Shown piece by piece: positions 15,859 to 25,746 of a stretch of 64,000 nucleotides of DNA. The position numbers and the translations under genes are program-made. The notes below the pieces were generated by a model that was not told where the DNA came from, did no database searches, and saw nothing but the letters and a program-made list of their open reading frames with translations. Numbering within the stretch: the first letter of the stretch is position 1; each line of letters starts with the position of its first letter. This DNA comes from Microbacterium gubbeenense DSM 15944 (GTDB lineage Bacteria > Actinomycetota > Actinomycetes > Actinomycetales > Microbacteriaceae): NCBI RefSeq assembly GCF_000422745.1, contig NZ_AUGQ01000005.1:62001-126000 (forward strand), read 5' to 3'.

Positions 15859-18800
15859 TCAGTGCGCGAGCGCGCGCTTCATCAGGTCGGCCTGCTCGAC
15901 GGCGTGCACCTTCGACGAGCCGGTCGACGGCGCGGCCGCGGCCGGACGCGCGACGACCGAGAGCGTCTGGCCGACGGCCCCGGAGATCCACTGCTGGATG
16001 AACGGCCATGCACCCTGGTTCTCGGGTTCATCCTGCACCCAGACGAACTCGGTCGCGTTCGGGTACTGCGCGAGAATCCGGCCCAGTTCCTCGACCGGGG
16101 CCGGGTAGAACTGCTCGAGGCGCACGAGGGCGATCGACGGGTCGGGCTGCTTGTCGAGCTCGGACGCGAGATCCCAGTGCAGCTTGCCCGACTGCAGCAG
16201 CACGCGCGTGACCTTGCTGCGGTCGATGCCGCGCTCGTCGTCGAGAACGGGCTCGAACGAACCGCTCGCGAAGTCGGCGACCTCGCTCGTCGCACCGCGC
16301 AGGCGCAGCATCGCCTTCGGGGTGAAGACCACGAGCGGGTGGCGCGGGCGCGAATACGCCTGACGGCGCAGCAGGTGGAAGTAGGACGCCGGCGTCGACG
16401 GACGCGCGACGGTCATGTTGTCCTGTCCGCACAGCTGCAGGAATCGTTCGATGCGCCCGGACGAGTGGTCGGGGCCCTGGCCCTCGTAGCCGTGCGGGAG
16501 CAGCATGACCACGCCCGATTTCTGGCCCCACTTCTGATCGGCCGCCGAGACGAACTCGTCGATGATCGGCTGGGCGCCGTTGACGAAGTCGCCGAACTGC
16601 GCCTCCCAGAGCACCAGCGCGTTCTTGTTCTCGACCGAGTAGCCGTACTCGAACCCGAGCGCCGCGTACTCGCTGAGCAGCGAGTCGTACACGCTGAGGC
16701 GCGCCTGGTCCTCGGCGAGGTTCGACAGCGGCAGCCATTCCTGGCCGTTCACGCGGTCGTGGAAGACCGCGTGGCGCTGCACGAACGTGCCGCGACGGGC
16801 GTCCTGGCCGACGAGGCGCACAGGGGTGCCCTCGAGCAGCAGGGATCCGAACGCCAGCAGCTCGCCGAAGGCCCAGTCGACCTTGCCCTCGCGGCTCATC
16901 TGCAGGCGCTTGTCGAGCAGCTGCTTGAGCTTGGCGTGCACCGTGAAGCCATCGGGGATGTTCGCGTGCGCGTCGCCGATCTGCTCGACGACCGCAGTGC
17001 CGACGCCCGTCTCGTCGGGCTCGCCCTCGATCTCGGGCTTGAGCTGCTCCGGGGTGATGACCGGGATCGTGCCCGTCTCAGCGGCGTGCGTCTCGGCGAA
17101 CGCGACCTCGAGGCGATCCTGGAAGTCGGCCTTCGCGGCCTCGTACTCCTCTTCCGTGATGTCTCCGCGACCGACGAGCGACTCGGTGTAGAGGCGGCGC
17201 ACCGAGCGCTTCGCCTCGATGAGGCCGTACATCAGCGGCTGCGTCATCGACGGGTCGTCGCCCTCGTTGTGGCCGCGACGGCGGTAGCAGATGAGGTCGA
17301 TCACGACATCGGCCTTGAAGCGCTGGCGGTACGCGAACGCGAGCTCCGCGGCGCGGATGACCGACTCGGGGTCATCGCCGTTGACGTGCAGGATCGGCGC
17401 TTCGATGGTCTTGGCGACGTCAGTGGCGTACATCGAGGTGCGAGCGTCCTGCGGCAGGGTCGTGAACCCGACCTGGTTGTTGACGACGACGTGGATCGTG
17501 CCGCCCGTGCGGTAGGCGCGCAGCTGCGACATCTGCAGGGTCTCGACGACGACGCCCTGGCCCGCGAAGGCTGCATCGCCGTGCACGAGGATCGGGAGCC
17601 AGGGGAAGGAGCCCTTCTCGTACTCGTCCTGCTTCGCGCGCACGATGCCCTCGAGCACGCCGTCGACGGTCTCGAGGTGCGATGGGTTGGCCGCGAGGTG
17701 GATGTCGATGTCGTTGCCGTCGGAACCGTGGAAGACGCCCTCGGTGCCGATGTGGTACTTGACGTCGCCGGATCCGCGCTTGTTGCCGGCCAGCGCGCCC
17801 TCGAACTCGCTGAACACGTCGCCGTACGTCTTGCCGGCGATGTTCGTCAGAACGTTGAGGCGACCGCGGTGCGCCATGCCGATGGCGGCGCCCTTCATGC
17901 CGTCGCTCGCCGCGCCGTCGATCACGCGGTCGAGCAGCGGGATCAGCGATTCGCCGCCCTCGAGCGAGAAGCGCTTCTGGCCGACGTACTTCGTCTGCAG
18001 GAACGTCTCGAACGCCTCGGCCTGGTTGAGCTTGCTGAGGATGCGCAGCTGCTCGTTGTGGTGCGGCTTCTCGTAGGGGCGCTCGAGCTGTTGCTGGAAC
18101 CACTCGCGCTGCGTGTGGTCGCGAATGTGCATGTACTCGATGCCGATCGTGCGGCAGTACGTGTCGCGCAGGAGGCCCAGGGTGTCGCGCAGCTTCGCCT
18201 GGCGGCGTCCGCCGAATCCGTTCGTGACGAACTCGCGTTCGAGATCCCAGAAGCTCAGCCCGTGCGACTCGATCTCGAGGTCGTGGTGCTCGCGCTGCAC
18301 GTACGCCAGGGGGTCGACGTCGGCCATGAGGTGGCCGCGCACGCGGTAGGCGTTGATGAGCTCCTGCACGCGCGCGGTCTTGTCGATCCGCTCCGAGAGG
18401 TCGACCGACACATCGGGATTCCAGCGGATCGGCGCGTACGGGATGCGCAGCGCCGCGAAGATGTCCTCGTAGAAGCGCTCCTGGCCGGCGAGCAGCTGGT
18501 GGACGACCTTGAGGAACTCGCCCGACCCGGCACCCTGGATCACGCGGTGGTCGTAGGTGCTCGTGAGCGTGATCGTCTTGCCGATCGCCAGCTCGTTGAG
18601 CGTCTTCTGGCTGGACCCGGCGAATTCGGCCGGATAATCGAGCGCACCGGCGCCGATGATGCAACCCTGGCCCTGCATCAGGCGCGGCACGGAGTGCACC
18701 GTGCCGATGCCGCCCGGGTTCGTGAGCGAGACCGTCGTGCCCGCGAAGTCGGCGGCCGTGAGCTTGTTCGCGCGGGCGCGCTTGATGAGATCCTCGTACG

Positions 18801-19539
18801 CCACGAGGTACTCGTTGAACGTCAGCGTCTCGGCCTTCTTGATGCTCGGAACCATGAGCGCGCGCGTGCCGTCGGGCTTCGGCAGGTCGATCGCGATGCC
18901 GAGGTTGACGTGAGCGGGAGCGACGACGCTCGGCTTGCCATCGATCTCGGCGTAGTACACATTCTGGCTCGGGAACGCCTTGAACGCCTGGATCAGCGCC
19001 CAGCCGATGAGGTGCGTGAACGACACCTTTCCGCCGCGGGTGCGCGACATGTGGTTGTTGATGACGATGCGATTGTCGATCATCAGCTTGGCCGGGATCG
19101 TGCGCACGCTCGTCGCGGTCGGAACCGAGATCGACTGATCCATGTTCTTCGCGAGCGTCTTCGGAAGGCCTCGGAGAGGTGTGACCTTGTCTTCGACCCC
19201 GTCATCGACGGCCTCGGCCTTCTTCGCGACGGGCTGTGCCGGAATCGGCGCCTCGGACGCGGGCCTCGCGGTCGTCTTCGCGACGCGGACCGGCTGGGTC
19301 TGCGGCTTCGTCACGCTGGGCGACGGCGGCTGTGCTTCTGCGGGCTGAGCGGCGGCTCCTGCGGACTGGGCAGCATACTGCTCCATCACCGGCCACCACT
19401 CCTTGTCGACCGAGTTCTTGTCGACCTTGTACTGCTGAAAGAGTTCATCGACCAGCCATTGGTTGGCCCCGAATTCCCCTTCGTTCGACGTACCGACACC
19501 CGTCACCTGACTCGACACGGTCAGATCGCCCACTTTCAT
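15859..19539 (-). CDS. kgd: multifunctional 2-oxoglutarate dehydrogenase E1/decarboxylase with E2-like domain
   Basis: 1,226 residues, actinobacterial SucA/Kgd fusion. The N-terminal 40 residues (GEFGANQWLVDELFQQYK) are the E1o start. A linker rich in Ala/Pro follows, then an E2o-like acyltransferase domain (about 115-345) that ends in the catalytic TYDHRVIQGAGSGEF. The remaining 850 residues are the ThDP-dependent 2-oxoglutarate decarboxylase, with the GDAAFAGQGVV and ThDP-Mg region and the C-terminal transketolase-like domain. No lipoyl domain is fused, as usual. It carries the TCA step with lipoamide dehydrogenase and is normally controlled by GarA/OdhI. ATG 19539 has no clear ribosome site; GTG 19518 is an alternative. 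Confidence 0.95.
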   Translation of the reverse strand: MKVGDLTVSSQVTGVGTSNEGEFGANQWLVDELFQQYKVDKNSVDKEWWPVMEQYAAQSAGAAAQPAEAQPPSPSVTKPQTQPVRVAKTTARPASEAPIPAQPVAKKAEAVDDGVEDKVTPLRGLPKTLAKNMDQSISVPTATSVRTIPAKLMIDNRIVINNHMSRTRGGKVSFTHLIGWALIQAFKAFPSQNVYYAEIDGKPSVVAPAHVNLGIAIDLPKPDGTRALMVPSIKKAETLTFNEYLVAYEDLIKRARANKLTAADFAGTTVSLTNPGGIGTVHSVPRLMQGQGCIIGAGALDYPAEFAGSSQKTLNELAIGKTITLTSTYDHRVIQGAGSGEFLKVVHQLLAGQERFYEDIFAALRIPYAPIRWNPDVSVDLSERIDKTARVQELINAYRVRGHLMADVDPLAYVQREHHDLEIESHGLSFWDLEREFVTNGFGGRRQAKLRDTLGLLRDTYCRTIGIEYMHIRDHTQREWFQQQLERPYEKPHHNEQLRILSKLNQAEAFETFLQTKYVGQKRFSLEGGESLIPLLDRVIDGAASDGMKGAAIGMAHRGRLNVLTNIAGKTYGDVFSEFEGALAGNKRGSGDVKYHIGTEGVFHGSDGNDIDIHLAANPSHLETVDGVLEGIVRAKQDEYEKGSFPWLPILVHGDAAFAGQGVVVETLQMSQLRAYRTGGTIHVVVNNQVGFTTLPQDARTSMYATDVAKTIEAPILHVNGDDPESVIRAAELAFAYRQRFKADVVIDLICYRRRGHNEGDDPSMTQPLMYGLIEAKRSVRRLYTESLVGRGDITEEEYEAAKADFQDRLEVAFAETHAAETGTIPVITPEQLKPEIEGEPDETGVGTAVVEQIGDAHANIPDGFTVHAKLKQLLDKRLQMSREGKVDWAFGELLAFGSLLLEGTPVRLVGQDARRGTFVQRHAVFHDRVNGQEWLPLSNLAEDQARLSVYDSLLSEYAALGFEYGYSVENKNALVLWEAQFGDFVNGAQPIIDEFVSAADQKWGQKSGVVMLLPHGYEGQGPDHSSGRIERFLQLCGQDNMTVARPSTPASYFHLLRRQAYSRPRHPLVVFTPKAMLRLRGATSEVADFASGSFEPVLDDERGIDRSKVTRVLLQSGKLHWDLASELDKQPDPSIALVRLEQFYPAPVEELGRILAQYPNATEFVWVQDEPENQGAWPFIQQWISGAVGQTLSVVARPAAAAPSTGSSKVHAVEQADLMKRALAH

Positions 19540-19745
19540 CGATGAATGTTGCTCGCAGCTCGCGCCGACAGCTCGACGCGATCGTCCTACAACCCTAACG
19601 CTCCGTACTTGTGAAACTCACGGCGACGCGGTGATGGTTTGCCCTATGATCGAGAGACTATGGACGACCCCCCGAGTAGCAGCCCCAGTACCGCCGAACC
19701 GCGTCGACATCCGCACCCCGATCGAGGGGATGGTGCGTCGCAGTC

Positions 19746-21065
19746 GTGATGGACTGGATCATGCTGGGAGTCGGACTCCTGCTCATCATCGGCACCGGTA
19801 TCTTCGTGGCCAGCGAGTTCTCGCTCGTCAATCTCGACCGTGCTGATCTCGAGGCCCGCCAGGCTCGAGGAGAAACTCGCCTGGCCCTCACGATCTCCGC
19901 ACTGCGGCACACCTCGACGCACCTGTCGTCGGCGCAGCTCGGCATCACACTGACCACGCTGCTGACGGGTTACACGATGGAGCCCGCGCTGTCGCGGCTG
20001 CTGTCGCCGGTGATGTCCGGCTGGATGCCCGAGGGACTCATCGCCCCCGTCGCGACCATCATCGGAATGATCATCGCGACGTTCTTGTCGATGATCCTCG
20101 GCGAGCTCGTGCCGAAGAACTTCGCGCTCGCGCTGCCGCTCGCGACGGCAAAGCTCGTCGCACCGGCGCAGATCGCCTTCACGACCGTCTTCCGCCCCGC
20201 CATCAAGGCGCTCAACGGCAGCGCCAACGGGATCCTTCGCCTCGTGGGCATCGAGCCCCAAGAGGAGCTGTCCGGCGCGCGGAGCGCCGAGGAGCTGTCG
20301 AGCCTCGTGCGCCGCAGCGCCACCGCGGGCATACTCGAGAAGGACACCGCGACGCTCCTCGATCGCTCGTTGCGGTTCGCGCGGCTCTCGGCCGACGACG
20401 TCATGACGCCGCGGCCGCGCATGCACGCGATCGCGGTCGGCGAATCGGCCGATGACGTGATCGACCTCGCCCGCGAGACGGGGCACAGCCGCTTCCCCGT
20501 CTACGACGAGGATCTCGACGACGTCGTCGGCATCGTTCATCTCAAGGCGGCCGTGAGCGTGCCGCGCGAGAAGCGGTCCGACGTGCCGGTCGGCGCCCTG
20601 CGCACCGATGCGCTGCGCGTGCCCGAGACCGTCGGCCTCGACCAGTTGCTGGCTGAGCTTCGCCGCGAGGGCTACCAGATGGCCGTCGTCGTCGACGAGT
20701 ACGGCGGTACGGCGGGCGTCGTCACGCTCGAGGATCTCGTCGAGGAGATCGTCGGCGAGGTCGCGGACGAGCACGATCGCCGCCGCGCCGGCGTCGTCAA
20801 GCACGTCGGGTCGCTCACCTTCCCGGCGCAGCTGCGCCCCGACGAGGCCCGCGAGCGCGCGGCCGTCGAGGTGCCCGAGTCCGACGACTACGACACGGTG
20901 GGCGGTTTCGTCATGAGCGCCCTCGAGCGCGTGCCCGCCGTCGGCGACAGCGTCGATATCGAGGGCGGCACCCTCGAGGTCGTGCGCATGGACGGCCGAC
21001 GGGTCGACCGCGTGAGGTTCACTCCGGATCCCCTGCCCGCCGGTGCCGAGGAGGCAGAGCGATGA
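19746..21065 (+). CDS. CNNM/HlyC-CorC family membrane protein with CBS pair
   Basis: 439 residues. An N-terminal DUF21/CNNM domain with three to four helices (residues 1-190) is followed by two CBS domains ([23 protein letters not shown] and [28 protein letters not shown]) and a C-terminal CorC/HlyC domain. The family is linked to magnesium or cobalt efflux and metal homeostasis; old annotations as hemolysin are misleading. Start is GTG 19746 or ATG 19749. Stop overlaps the start of a second family member (ATGA). Confidence 0.88.
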   Translation: MMDWIMLGVGLLLIIGTGIFVASEFSLVNLDRADLEARQARGETRLALTISALRHTSTHLSSAQLGITLTTLLTGYTMEPALSRLLSPVMSGWMPEGLIAPVATIIGMIIATFLSMILGELVPKNFALALPLATAKLVAPAQIAFTTVFRPAIKALNGSANGILRLVGIEPQEELSGARSAEELSSLVRRSATAGILEKDTATLLDRSLRFARLSADDVMTPRPRMHAIAVGESADDVIDLARETGHSRFPVYDEDLDDVVGIVHLKAAVSVPREKRSDVPVGALRTDALRVPETVGLDQLLAELRREGYQMAVVVDEYGGTAGVVTLEDLVEEIVGEVADEHDRRRAGVVKHVGSLTFPAQLRPDEARERAAVEVPESDDYDTVGGFVMSALERVPAVGDSVDIEGGTLEVVRMDGRRVDRVRFTPDPLPAGAEEAER

Positions 21066-22108
21066 GTGACTGGGCTGGACTTGCATGGCTCGTCGTGCTG
21101 CTGGTCGGCAACGCGTTCTTCGTCGGCGCCGAGTTCGCCGTCATCTCCGCGCGGCGCTCGCAGATCGAGCCGCGCGCCGAGAACGGATCCCGTGCGGCGA
21201 AGACCGCGCTGTACGCGATGGAGCACGCGACCGCCATGCTGGCGACGAGCCAGCTGGGCATCACGATCTGTTCGCTGCTGATCCTGAACGTCTCCGAGCC
21301 CGCGCTGCATCACCTGCTGATGACGCCGCTCGGCCTGACGGGCCTCGGCGAGGCCGCGGTCGATACGGTCTCGTTCATCATCACGCTGCTGCTCGTGTCC
21401 TACCTGCACGTCGTGTTCGGCGAGATGGTCGCGAAGAACATCGCGTTCAGCGTGCCCGACCGCGCCGTTCTGATCCTGGCCCCGCCGCTCGTGTGGGTCT
21501 CGAAGGTGTTCCACCCGATCGTGTGGATGCTGAACACGATCGCGAACGGCGTGCTGCGGTTGTTCCGCGTCGAGCCGAAGAGCGAGGCGAACTCGACCTT
21601 CACGCTCGACGAGGTCGCGACGATCGTGAGCCAGTCCCGGCGCGAGGGCGTTCTCGAGGATCCGTCCGGAACGGTGGCGGCCGCGCTCGAGTTCACTGAC
21701 AAGGAGGCCGGCGATATCGCGGTATCGCTGGAGCACCTGGTGACGCTGCCCGAGACGGCGTCGCCGTCGGACATCGTGCGGGCCGTGGCGATCCACGGGT
21801 ATTCGCGGTACGTGATCGTCGACGAGTCCGGTGCACCCGTGGGCTACGTGCACCTGAAGGACATCCTGCGCACGCCCGACGAGCGCACGGACGATCCGAT
21901 TCCGTCGAAGCGGGTCCACCACATGGTGCCCGTGAGCGTGACGACCGACCTCGAGGATGCGCTCGCGCTGATGCGCGAACGCGGGCGGCACCTGGCGAAC
22001 GTGCGCGCGTCCGACGGCCGGACCGTCGGCGTGCTGTTCCTCGAGGACATCCTCGAGGAGCTCGTCGGCGAGGTCAACGATGCGACGGAGCGCCAGCGCC
22101 GCCGCTGA
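21062..22108 (+). CDS. CNNM/HlyC-CorC family membrane protein, shorter paralogue
   Basis: 348 residues, coupled by ATGA to the previous gene. A CNNM membrane domain (FFVGAEFAVISARRSQIEPRA, LGITICSLLILNVSEPA) and a CBS pair are present, but it ends right after the second CBS (LFLEDILEELVGEVND) and so lacks the CorC/HlyC C-terminal domain its neighbour has. Paired long and short CNNM proteins are frequent in actinobacteria and may form a heteromer (inference). The stop codon lies inside a small hairpin shared with the convergent acetyltransferase gene. Confidence 0.87.
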   Translation: MSDWAGLAWLVVLLVGNAFFVGAEFAVISARRSQIEPRAENGSRAAKTALYAMEHATAMLATSQLGITICSLLILNVSEPALHHLLMTPLGLTGLGEAAVDTVSFIITLLLVSYLHVVFGEMVAKNIAFSVPDRAVLILAPPLVWVSKVFHPIVWMLNTIANGVLRLFRVEPKSEANSTFTLDEVATIVSQSRREGVLEDPSGTVAAALEFTDKEAGDIAVSLEHLVTLPETASPSDIVRAVAIHGYSRYVIVDESGAPVGYVHLKDILRTPDERTDDPIPSKRVHHMVPVSVTTDLEDALALMRERGRHLANVRASDGRTVGVLFLEDILEELVGEVNDATERQRRR

Positions 22109-22121
22109 CCCGCAGGGTCAG
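22105..22121. other. short hairpin covering two convergent stop codons
   Basis: CTGACCC (22105-22111), GCA, GGGTCAG (22115-22121) forms a perfect 7-bp stem. It contains the stop of the CNNM gene and the stop of the opposite acetyltransferase gene. A possible weak terminator; too short to be sure. Confidence 0.35.
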
Positions 22122-23407
22122 TAGACGATCGAGAGGTGCGGGAAGGCGCGGGCGCGGAGGGCGTCCGACAGGGCGCGGATCTTGTCGGCGGATCCCGTGA
22201 CCCGCCCCGCCGCCTGCAGGGTCTCGAGGCGCACGGCGCCGAGGTACGCCGCGGACAGCGCCCCGACGTCGAGCGTCACGTCGGCCTCCGCGCCGTCCGC
22301 GAGCGGCTCGACGCGCACGCCGTCGGCTCCGAGCTGCGCGACGGTCCAGGACCCGTCGGCGATGCCCAGCGGATCCGTCACCGCGATGCGCACGCCGAAC
22401 CCGCCCTCGAAGCGCCGCGCTTCAAGAGCCGCCGGCACGTCGAGGATGCGCAGCCAGCCGTGCTCCGACACGCGCTGCTCGACCATGTTCGCGTCGCTGA
22501 CCTGCCACGGCAGCGGGTCATCGATCGGCTGGTTGTACGCCTCGATCGTCTCGACGAGGTCGTGCTCGATCGCGAACTTCCACAGCGCGGCCCTCGCATC
22601 GGGCGTCGCCGCCACGAGGTGCCGCACGCTCAGCGTGTGCCGCCGATAGTCGGCGCCCTCCACGAGGCGGTACGCCATGGATCCGACGGTCTCCCCCGCC
22701 GCGTCCACGGCCCGCACCCCGCGGATCTTCTCGGGATTCTCGGCGCCCGCGTCGAGCCCGGCGTGCTGCTGCCACCGGCGGTTCCAGCCCGCGATGTCGC
22801 CGATGCGATCGGCGCGCGTGCGCTCGTGCAGCTCGCCGAGGTCTGACGCGAGCTGCTCGCGATCGACGAACAGGATCCGCGCGGCCGGCTCGGGCGCCCG
22901 CCACCCCGCGAGCTTCGCACTGATTTTCACGGTCGACACGGGGGCCGCGGATGCGAATCCGTAGCGCCCGTAGATCGTCGCCTCCGTCACTGTCAGCCCG
23001 GCCATCGCGAGCCCCTCGGCCTTCGCGGCGCGCAGCTCGCCCTCGAGCATGGCCCGAGCGATCCCGCGACGGCGGTGCGTGGCCGCGACCGTGACGGCGC
23101 TGATCGCCCACATCGGCAGCTCGCCTCCCGGGACCGTCAGCGGCGTCACCCACGACTTGACGGTCGCCACGGGAAGCGGCTGCACGGCGGATCCGTCGAA
23201 CACGCCGATCGACCGGGAGTCCGGCTGACCGTCCGCCTCGGCCAGCGCGGCCGCCGTCGGCTCGCCGTCGAGGAAGCCGCGCATGACGGCCTTCCGGAAG
23301 TCGGCGCGCTCGTCGCCGACCATGACCCGATACTCGAGGCCGCGCGATGCGAGCGCCTCGCGCGAGGCCTGGTCAGTCGGGCAGTTTCGAGCGTCGAATG
23401 AATTCAC
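22118..23407 (-). CDS. Eis-like GNAT acetyltransferase
   Basis: 429 residues from a GTG start; a shorter start at ATG 23323 is possible because the GNAT fold seems to begin at YRVMVGDERADFRKAV. The architecture fits Eis (enhanced intracellular survival) enzymes: an N-terminal GNAT domain with acetyl-CoA loop VAATHRRRGIARAM, a second degenerate GNAT domain, and a C-terminal SCP2-like domain (DVTLDVGALSAAYLGAVRL). Eis proteins acetylate aminoglycosides or other amines on hexameric assemblies. It sits 21 nt after rsrA and probably belongs to the SigR operon, suggesting thiol-stress control (inference). Confidence 0.85.
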   Translation of the reverse strand: MNSFDARNCPTDQASREALASRGLEYRVMVGDERADFRKAVMRGFLDGEPTAAALAEADGQPDSRSIGVFDGSAVQPLPVATVKSWVTPLTVPGGELPMWAISAVTVAATHRRRGIARAMLEGELRAAKAEGLAMAGLTVTEATIYGRYGFASAAPVSTVKISAKLAGWRAPEPAARILFVDREQLASDLGELHERTRADRIGDIAGWNRRWQQHAGLDAGAENPEKIRGVRAVDAAGETVGSMAYRLVEGADYRRHTLSVRHLVAATPDARAALWKFAIEHDLVETIEAYNQPIDDPLPWQVSDANMVEQRVSEHGWLRILDVPAALEARRFEGGFGVRIAVTDPLGIADGSWTVAQLGADGVRVEPLADGAEADVTLDVGALSAAYLGAVRLETLQAAGRVTGSADKIRALSDALRARAFPHLSIVY

Positions 23408-23428
23408 CCGACCACCCTATGACGCAGA

Positions 23429-23683
23429 TCAGTGCGGTTCGGCCTGCACATCCCGAAGGCTCGCGATCACGCGCAGCCGCAGATCGTCCGGCGCCGCCTC
23501 ATCGCTGCAGGCCCGGTGCACGGCGTCGGTCAGCGTGCGCGCGACGGTCGCCTCGTTCTGGCACCCGGGGCAGCTCTCGATGTGCTCCCGGATCTCGGCC
23601 TGGGCGGTCTGGCAGAAGCTCTCCTCGCCCCGCACGAACGCCTCGAGATCGGCGCGTGCCTTCTCACACCCGCAATCGCTCAC
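23429..23683 (-). CDS. rsrA: mycothiol-system anti-sigma factor RsrA
   Basis: 84 residues, zinc-binding anti-sigma factor. The ZAS motif HIESCPGC is complete, with further Cys residues at the N-terminus (CGCEKAR) and in VHRACSDE, as needed for redox sensing. Oxidation of the Cys pair releases zinc and frees the sigma factor. The start overlaps the sigma-factor stop by 4 nt, the usual sigR-rsrA order. Confidence 0.93.
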   Translation of the reverse strand: MSDCGCEKARADLEAFVRGEESFCQTAQAEIREHIESCPGCQNEATVARTLTDAVHRACSDEAAPDDLRLRVIASLRDVQAEPH

Positions 23684-24282
23684 TTCTTCGCTCCCGTCTG
23701 AGCCGCGACGATCCCTCGTTCAGCGGCATAATCCTTCAGCTTCTCGCGCAGCTGTCTGCGCCCGCGGTGCAGGCGGCTCATCACGGTGCCGATCGGCGTC
23801 TCCATGATGTCGGCGATCTCCTGATAGGCGAAGCCCTCGACGTCAGCGAGGTACACCACCATCCGGAAATCCTCCTTGAGCTCCTGCAGCGCGTCCTTCA
23901 CGGCCGACGACGGCATGCGGTCGATCGCCTCGGCCTCGGCCGAGCGGTGGCTCGTCGCTGTCGTCGAGGCCGCGCCTCCGAGCTGCCAGTCCTCGAGCTC
24001 GTCGATCGCGCTCTGGTACGGCTCGCGTTGCCTCTTGCGGTACCCGTTGATGTACGTGTTCGTCAGGATCCGGTAGAGCCAGGCCTTGAGGTTCGTGCCC
24101 TGCTCGAAGCGGTCCCACGCGGCGAACGCCTTCACGAAGGTGTCCTGCACGAGGTCGGCCGCGTCCTGCGGGTTGCGGGCCATGCGCATGGCGGCGCCGT
24201 ACAGCTGGTCCATGAACGGAAGAGCCTGATCCTCGAACTGGCTTCGGGGATCGTCGCGGGAAGTGGTGTCGATGTCGTCCAT
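23680..24282 (-). CDS. sigR: ECF sigma factor, SigR/SigH type
   Basis: 200 residues. Region 2 is seen as [22 protein letters not shown] and [20 protein letters not shown], and region 4 as [30 protein letters not shown]. These match the SigR/SigH/SigE(ox) group that controls disulfide-stress genes (thioredoxin, mycothiol, proteases). ATG 24282 is chosen over the longer frame to 24378 because the family begins at this point and a GGGTGG-like site is near. It is coupled to rsrA. A SigR-type autoregulatory promoter is expected in the 110-bp divergent gap with aroA, but I could find only partial matches. Confidence 0.93.
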   Translation of the reverse strand: MDDIDTTSRDDPRSQFEDQALPFMDQLYGAAMRMARNPQDAADLVQDTFVKAFAAWDRFEQGTNLKAWLYRILTNTYINGYRKRQREPYQSAIDELEDWQLGGAASTTATSHRSAEAEAIDRMPSSAVKDALQELKEDFRMVVYLADVEGFAYQEIADIMETPIGTVMSRLHRGRRQLREKLKDYAAERGIVAAQTGAKK

Positions 24283-24392
24283 CGAGAACCACCCTACGTC
24301 TACGGGCTCGTACCGCACCTGCGGATCTACCGCAACACACGTCGCTGAAACCATTCGGCACCGCCTCTCATCCTTCACTAAGGTGGAACGCG

Positions 24393-25736
24393 ATGACCAT
24401 GCACGGGTATTCCCTCGAGTCCGCCCCGCCGACCGAAGCGCCGCGCGGATCGTTCGCCGCGCCCACTGCCGACGCGCCGCTCGCGGCCACCGTCACGGTG
24501 CCGGGATCCAAGTCGTTGACGAACCGCGAGCTGATCCTCGCCGCGCTCGCCGACGCGCCGAGCCGCCTGAGCGCGCCGCTGCACTCGGTCGATTCGTATC
24601 GCATGGGCGATGCCCTCCGCGCGCTCGGCGTGCGGGTCGATCGCGTGCCGGGCGAGAGCCCGTTCGGCGAGGACGTCGAGGTGACGCCGCCCCGCGCGCT
24701 CACCGGCGGATGCGAGATCGACAGCGGTCAGGCCGGCACGGTCATGCGCTTCGTCGCCCCGCTCCTCGGCCTCGCCGAGGGCGATGTGCACATGACGGCC
24801 GATGCCAGCGCCCTGCACCGCCCGATGGGCACCATGATCAAGGCGCTCCGTGACCTCGGCGTCGACATCGACGACGGCGGATCCTGGAGCCTGCCGTTCA
24901 CGGTGCACGGCCACGGGCACATCCGCGGCGGCGAGCTCGAGATCGACGCGTCGGGGTCGAGCCAGTTCGTGTCTGGCCTGCTGCTCGCGGCGCCCCGGTT
25001 CGACGTCGGCCTGCACCTGAAGCACACGGGCGAGCGCCTGCCGAGCGTGCCGCACATCGACATGACGATCGACAGGCTCGCGCACCGCGGCGTGCACGTC
25101 GAGCACCCGTCCCCCGGCGAGTGGATCGTCCCGGCGACGACCCCGCGCGGCAAGACGGTCGAGATCGAGCCGGATCTGTCGAACGCCGCCCCGTTCCTGG
25201 CCGCGGCGATGGTCGCGGGCGGATCCGTGACGGTTCCGTCGTGGCCCGCGCGCTCGACACAGCCAGGCGGACACCTCACCGAGATCCTCTCGCTGCTCGG
25301 CGCGCGCGTGACGCGACGCGGCGGCGCGGTGACGATCACGGGCGGGCGACAGATCCACGGGGTCGATCTCGATCTCTCGGCCGTCAGCGAGCTGACGCCC
25401 ACGCTCGTCGGGCTCGCGGCGCTCGCCGACCAGCCGTCGACGTTCACCGGAATCGGCCACATCCGCACGCATGAGACGGACCGCATCGCCGCACTGACGT
25501 CCAACCTGCGCGCGATCGGATGCGGCGCCGAGGAGCTCGAGGACGGCATCCGGATCATTCCGGCCCCTCTGCACGGCGGCGAGTGGAAGTCGTTCCACGA
25601 CCACCGCATCGCGACGACGGGCGCGCTCATCGGGCTGCGCACGCCGGGCATCGTCGTCGACGACATCGGCACGACGGGCAAGACCATGCCGCAGTTCGTC
25701 TGGCTGTGGCAGCGCATGCTCGCCGGCCTGGAGTGA
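24393..25736 (+). CDS. aroA: 3-phosphoshikimate 1-carboxyvinyltransferase (EPSP synthase)
   Basis: 447 residues, shikimate pathway enzyme joining shikimate-3-phosphate and [52 protein letters not shown] and [14 protein letters not shown] are all landmark motifs. AAGGTGG lies 8 nt before the ATG. It diverges from sigR and is followed by rsgA; sigR, rsrA, aroA and rsgA are neighbours across many actinobacteria. Confidence 0.96.
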   Translation: MTMHGYSLESAPPTEAPRGSFAAPTADAPLAATVTVPGSKSLTNRELILAALADAPSRLSAPLHSVDSYRMGDALRALGVRVDRVPGESPFGEDVEVTPPRALTGGCEIDSGQAGTVMRFVAPLLGLAEGDVHMTADASALHRPMGTMIKALRDLGVDIDDGGSWSLPFTVHGHGHIRGGELEIDASGSSQFVSGLLLAAPRFDVGLHLKHTGERLPSVPHIDMTIDRLAHRGVHVEHPSPGEWIVPATTPRGKTVEIEPDLSNAAPFLAAAMVAGGSVTVPSWPARSTQPGGHLTEILSLLGARVTRRGGAVTITGGRQIHGVDLDLSAVSELTPTLVGLAALADQPSTFTGIGHIRTHETDRIAALTSNLRAIGCGAEELEDGIRIIPAPLHGGEWKSFHDHRIATTGALIGLRTPGIVVDDIGTTGKTMPQFVWLWQRMLAGLE

Positions 25737-25746
25737 GCGTCCGCCC

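Noticed and set aside
15700..19545. A 1,281-codon open frame on the + strand, longer than kgd itself
   Set aside because: It is the exact antisense of kgd, is rich in Arg, Val and Glu with no domain or start signal, and kgd is unmistakable. Long antisense frames are normal at this GC content.
24283..24392. SigR-type promoter (GGAAT-GTT) between sigR and aroA
   Set aside because: Only CGAATG and a GTT about 15 nt away can be found on the minus strand; the match is too poor to annotate.
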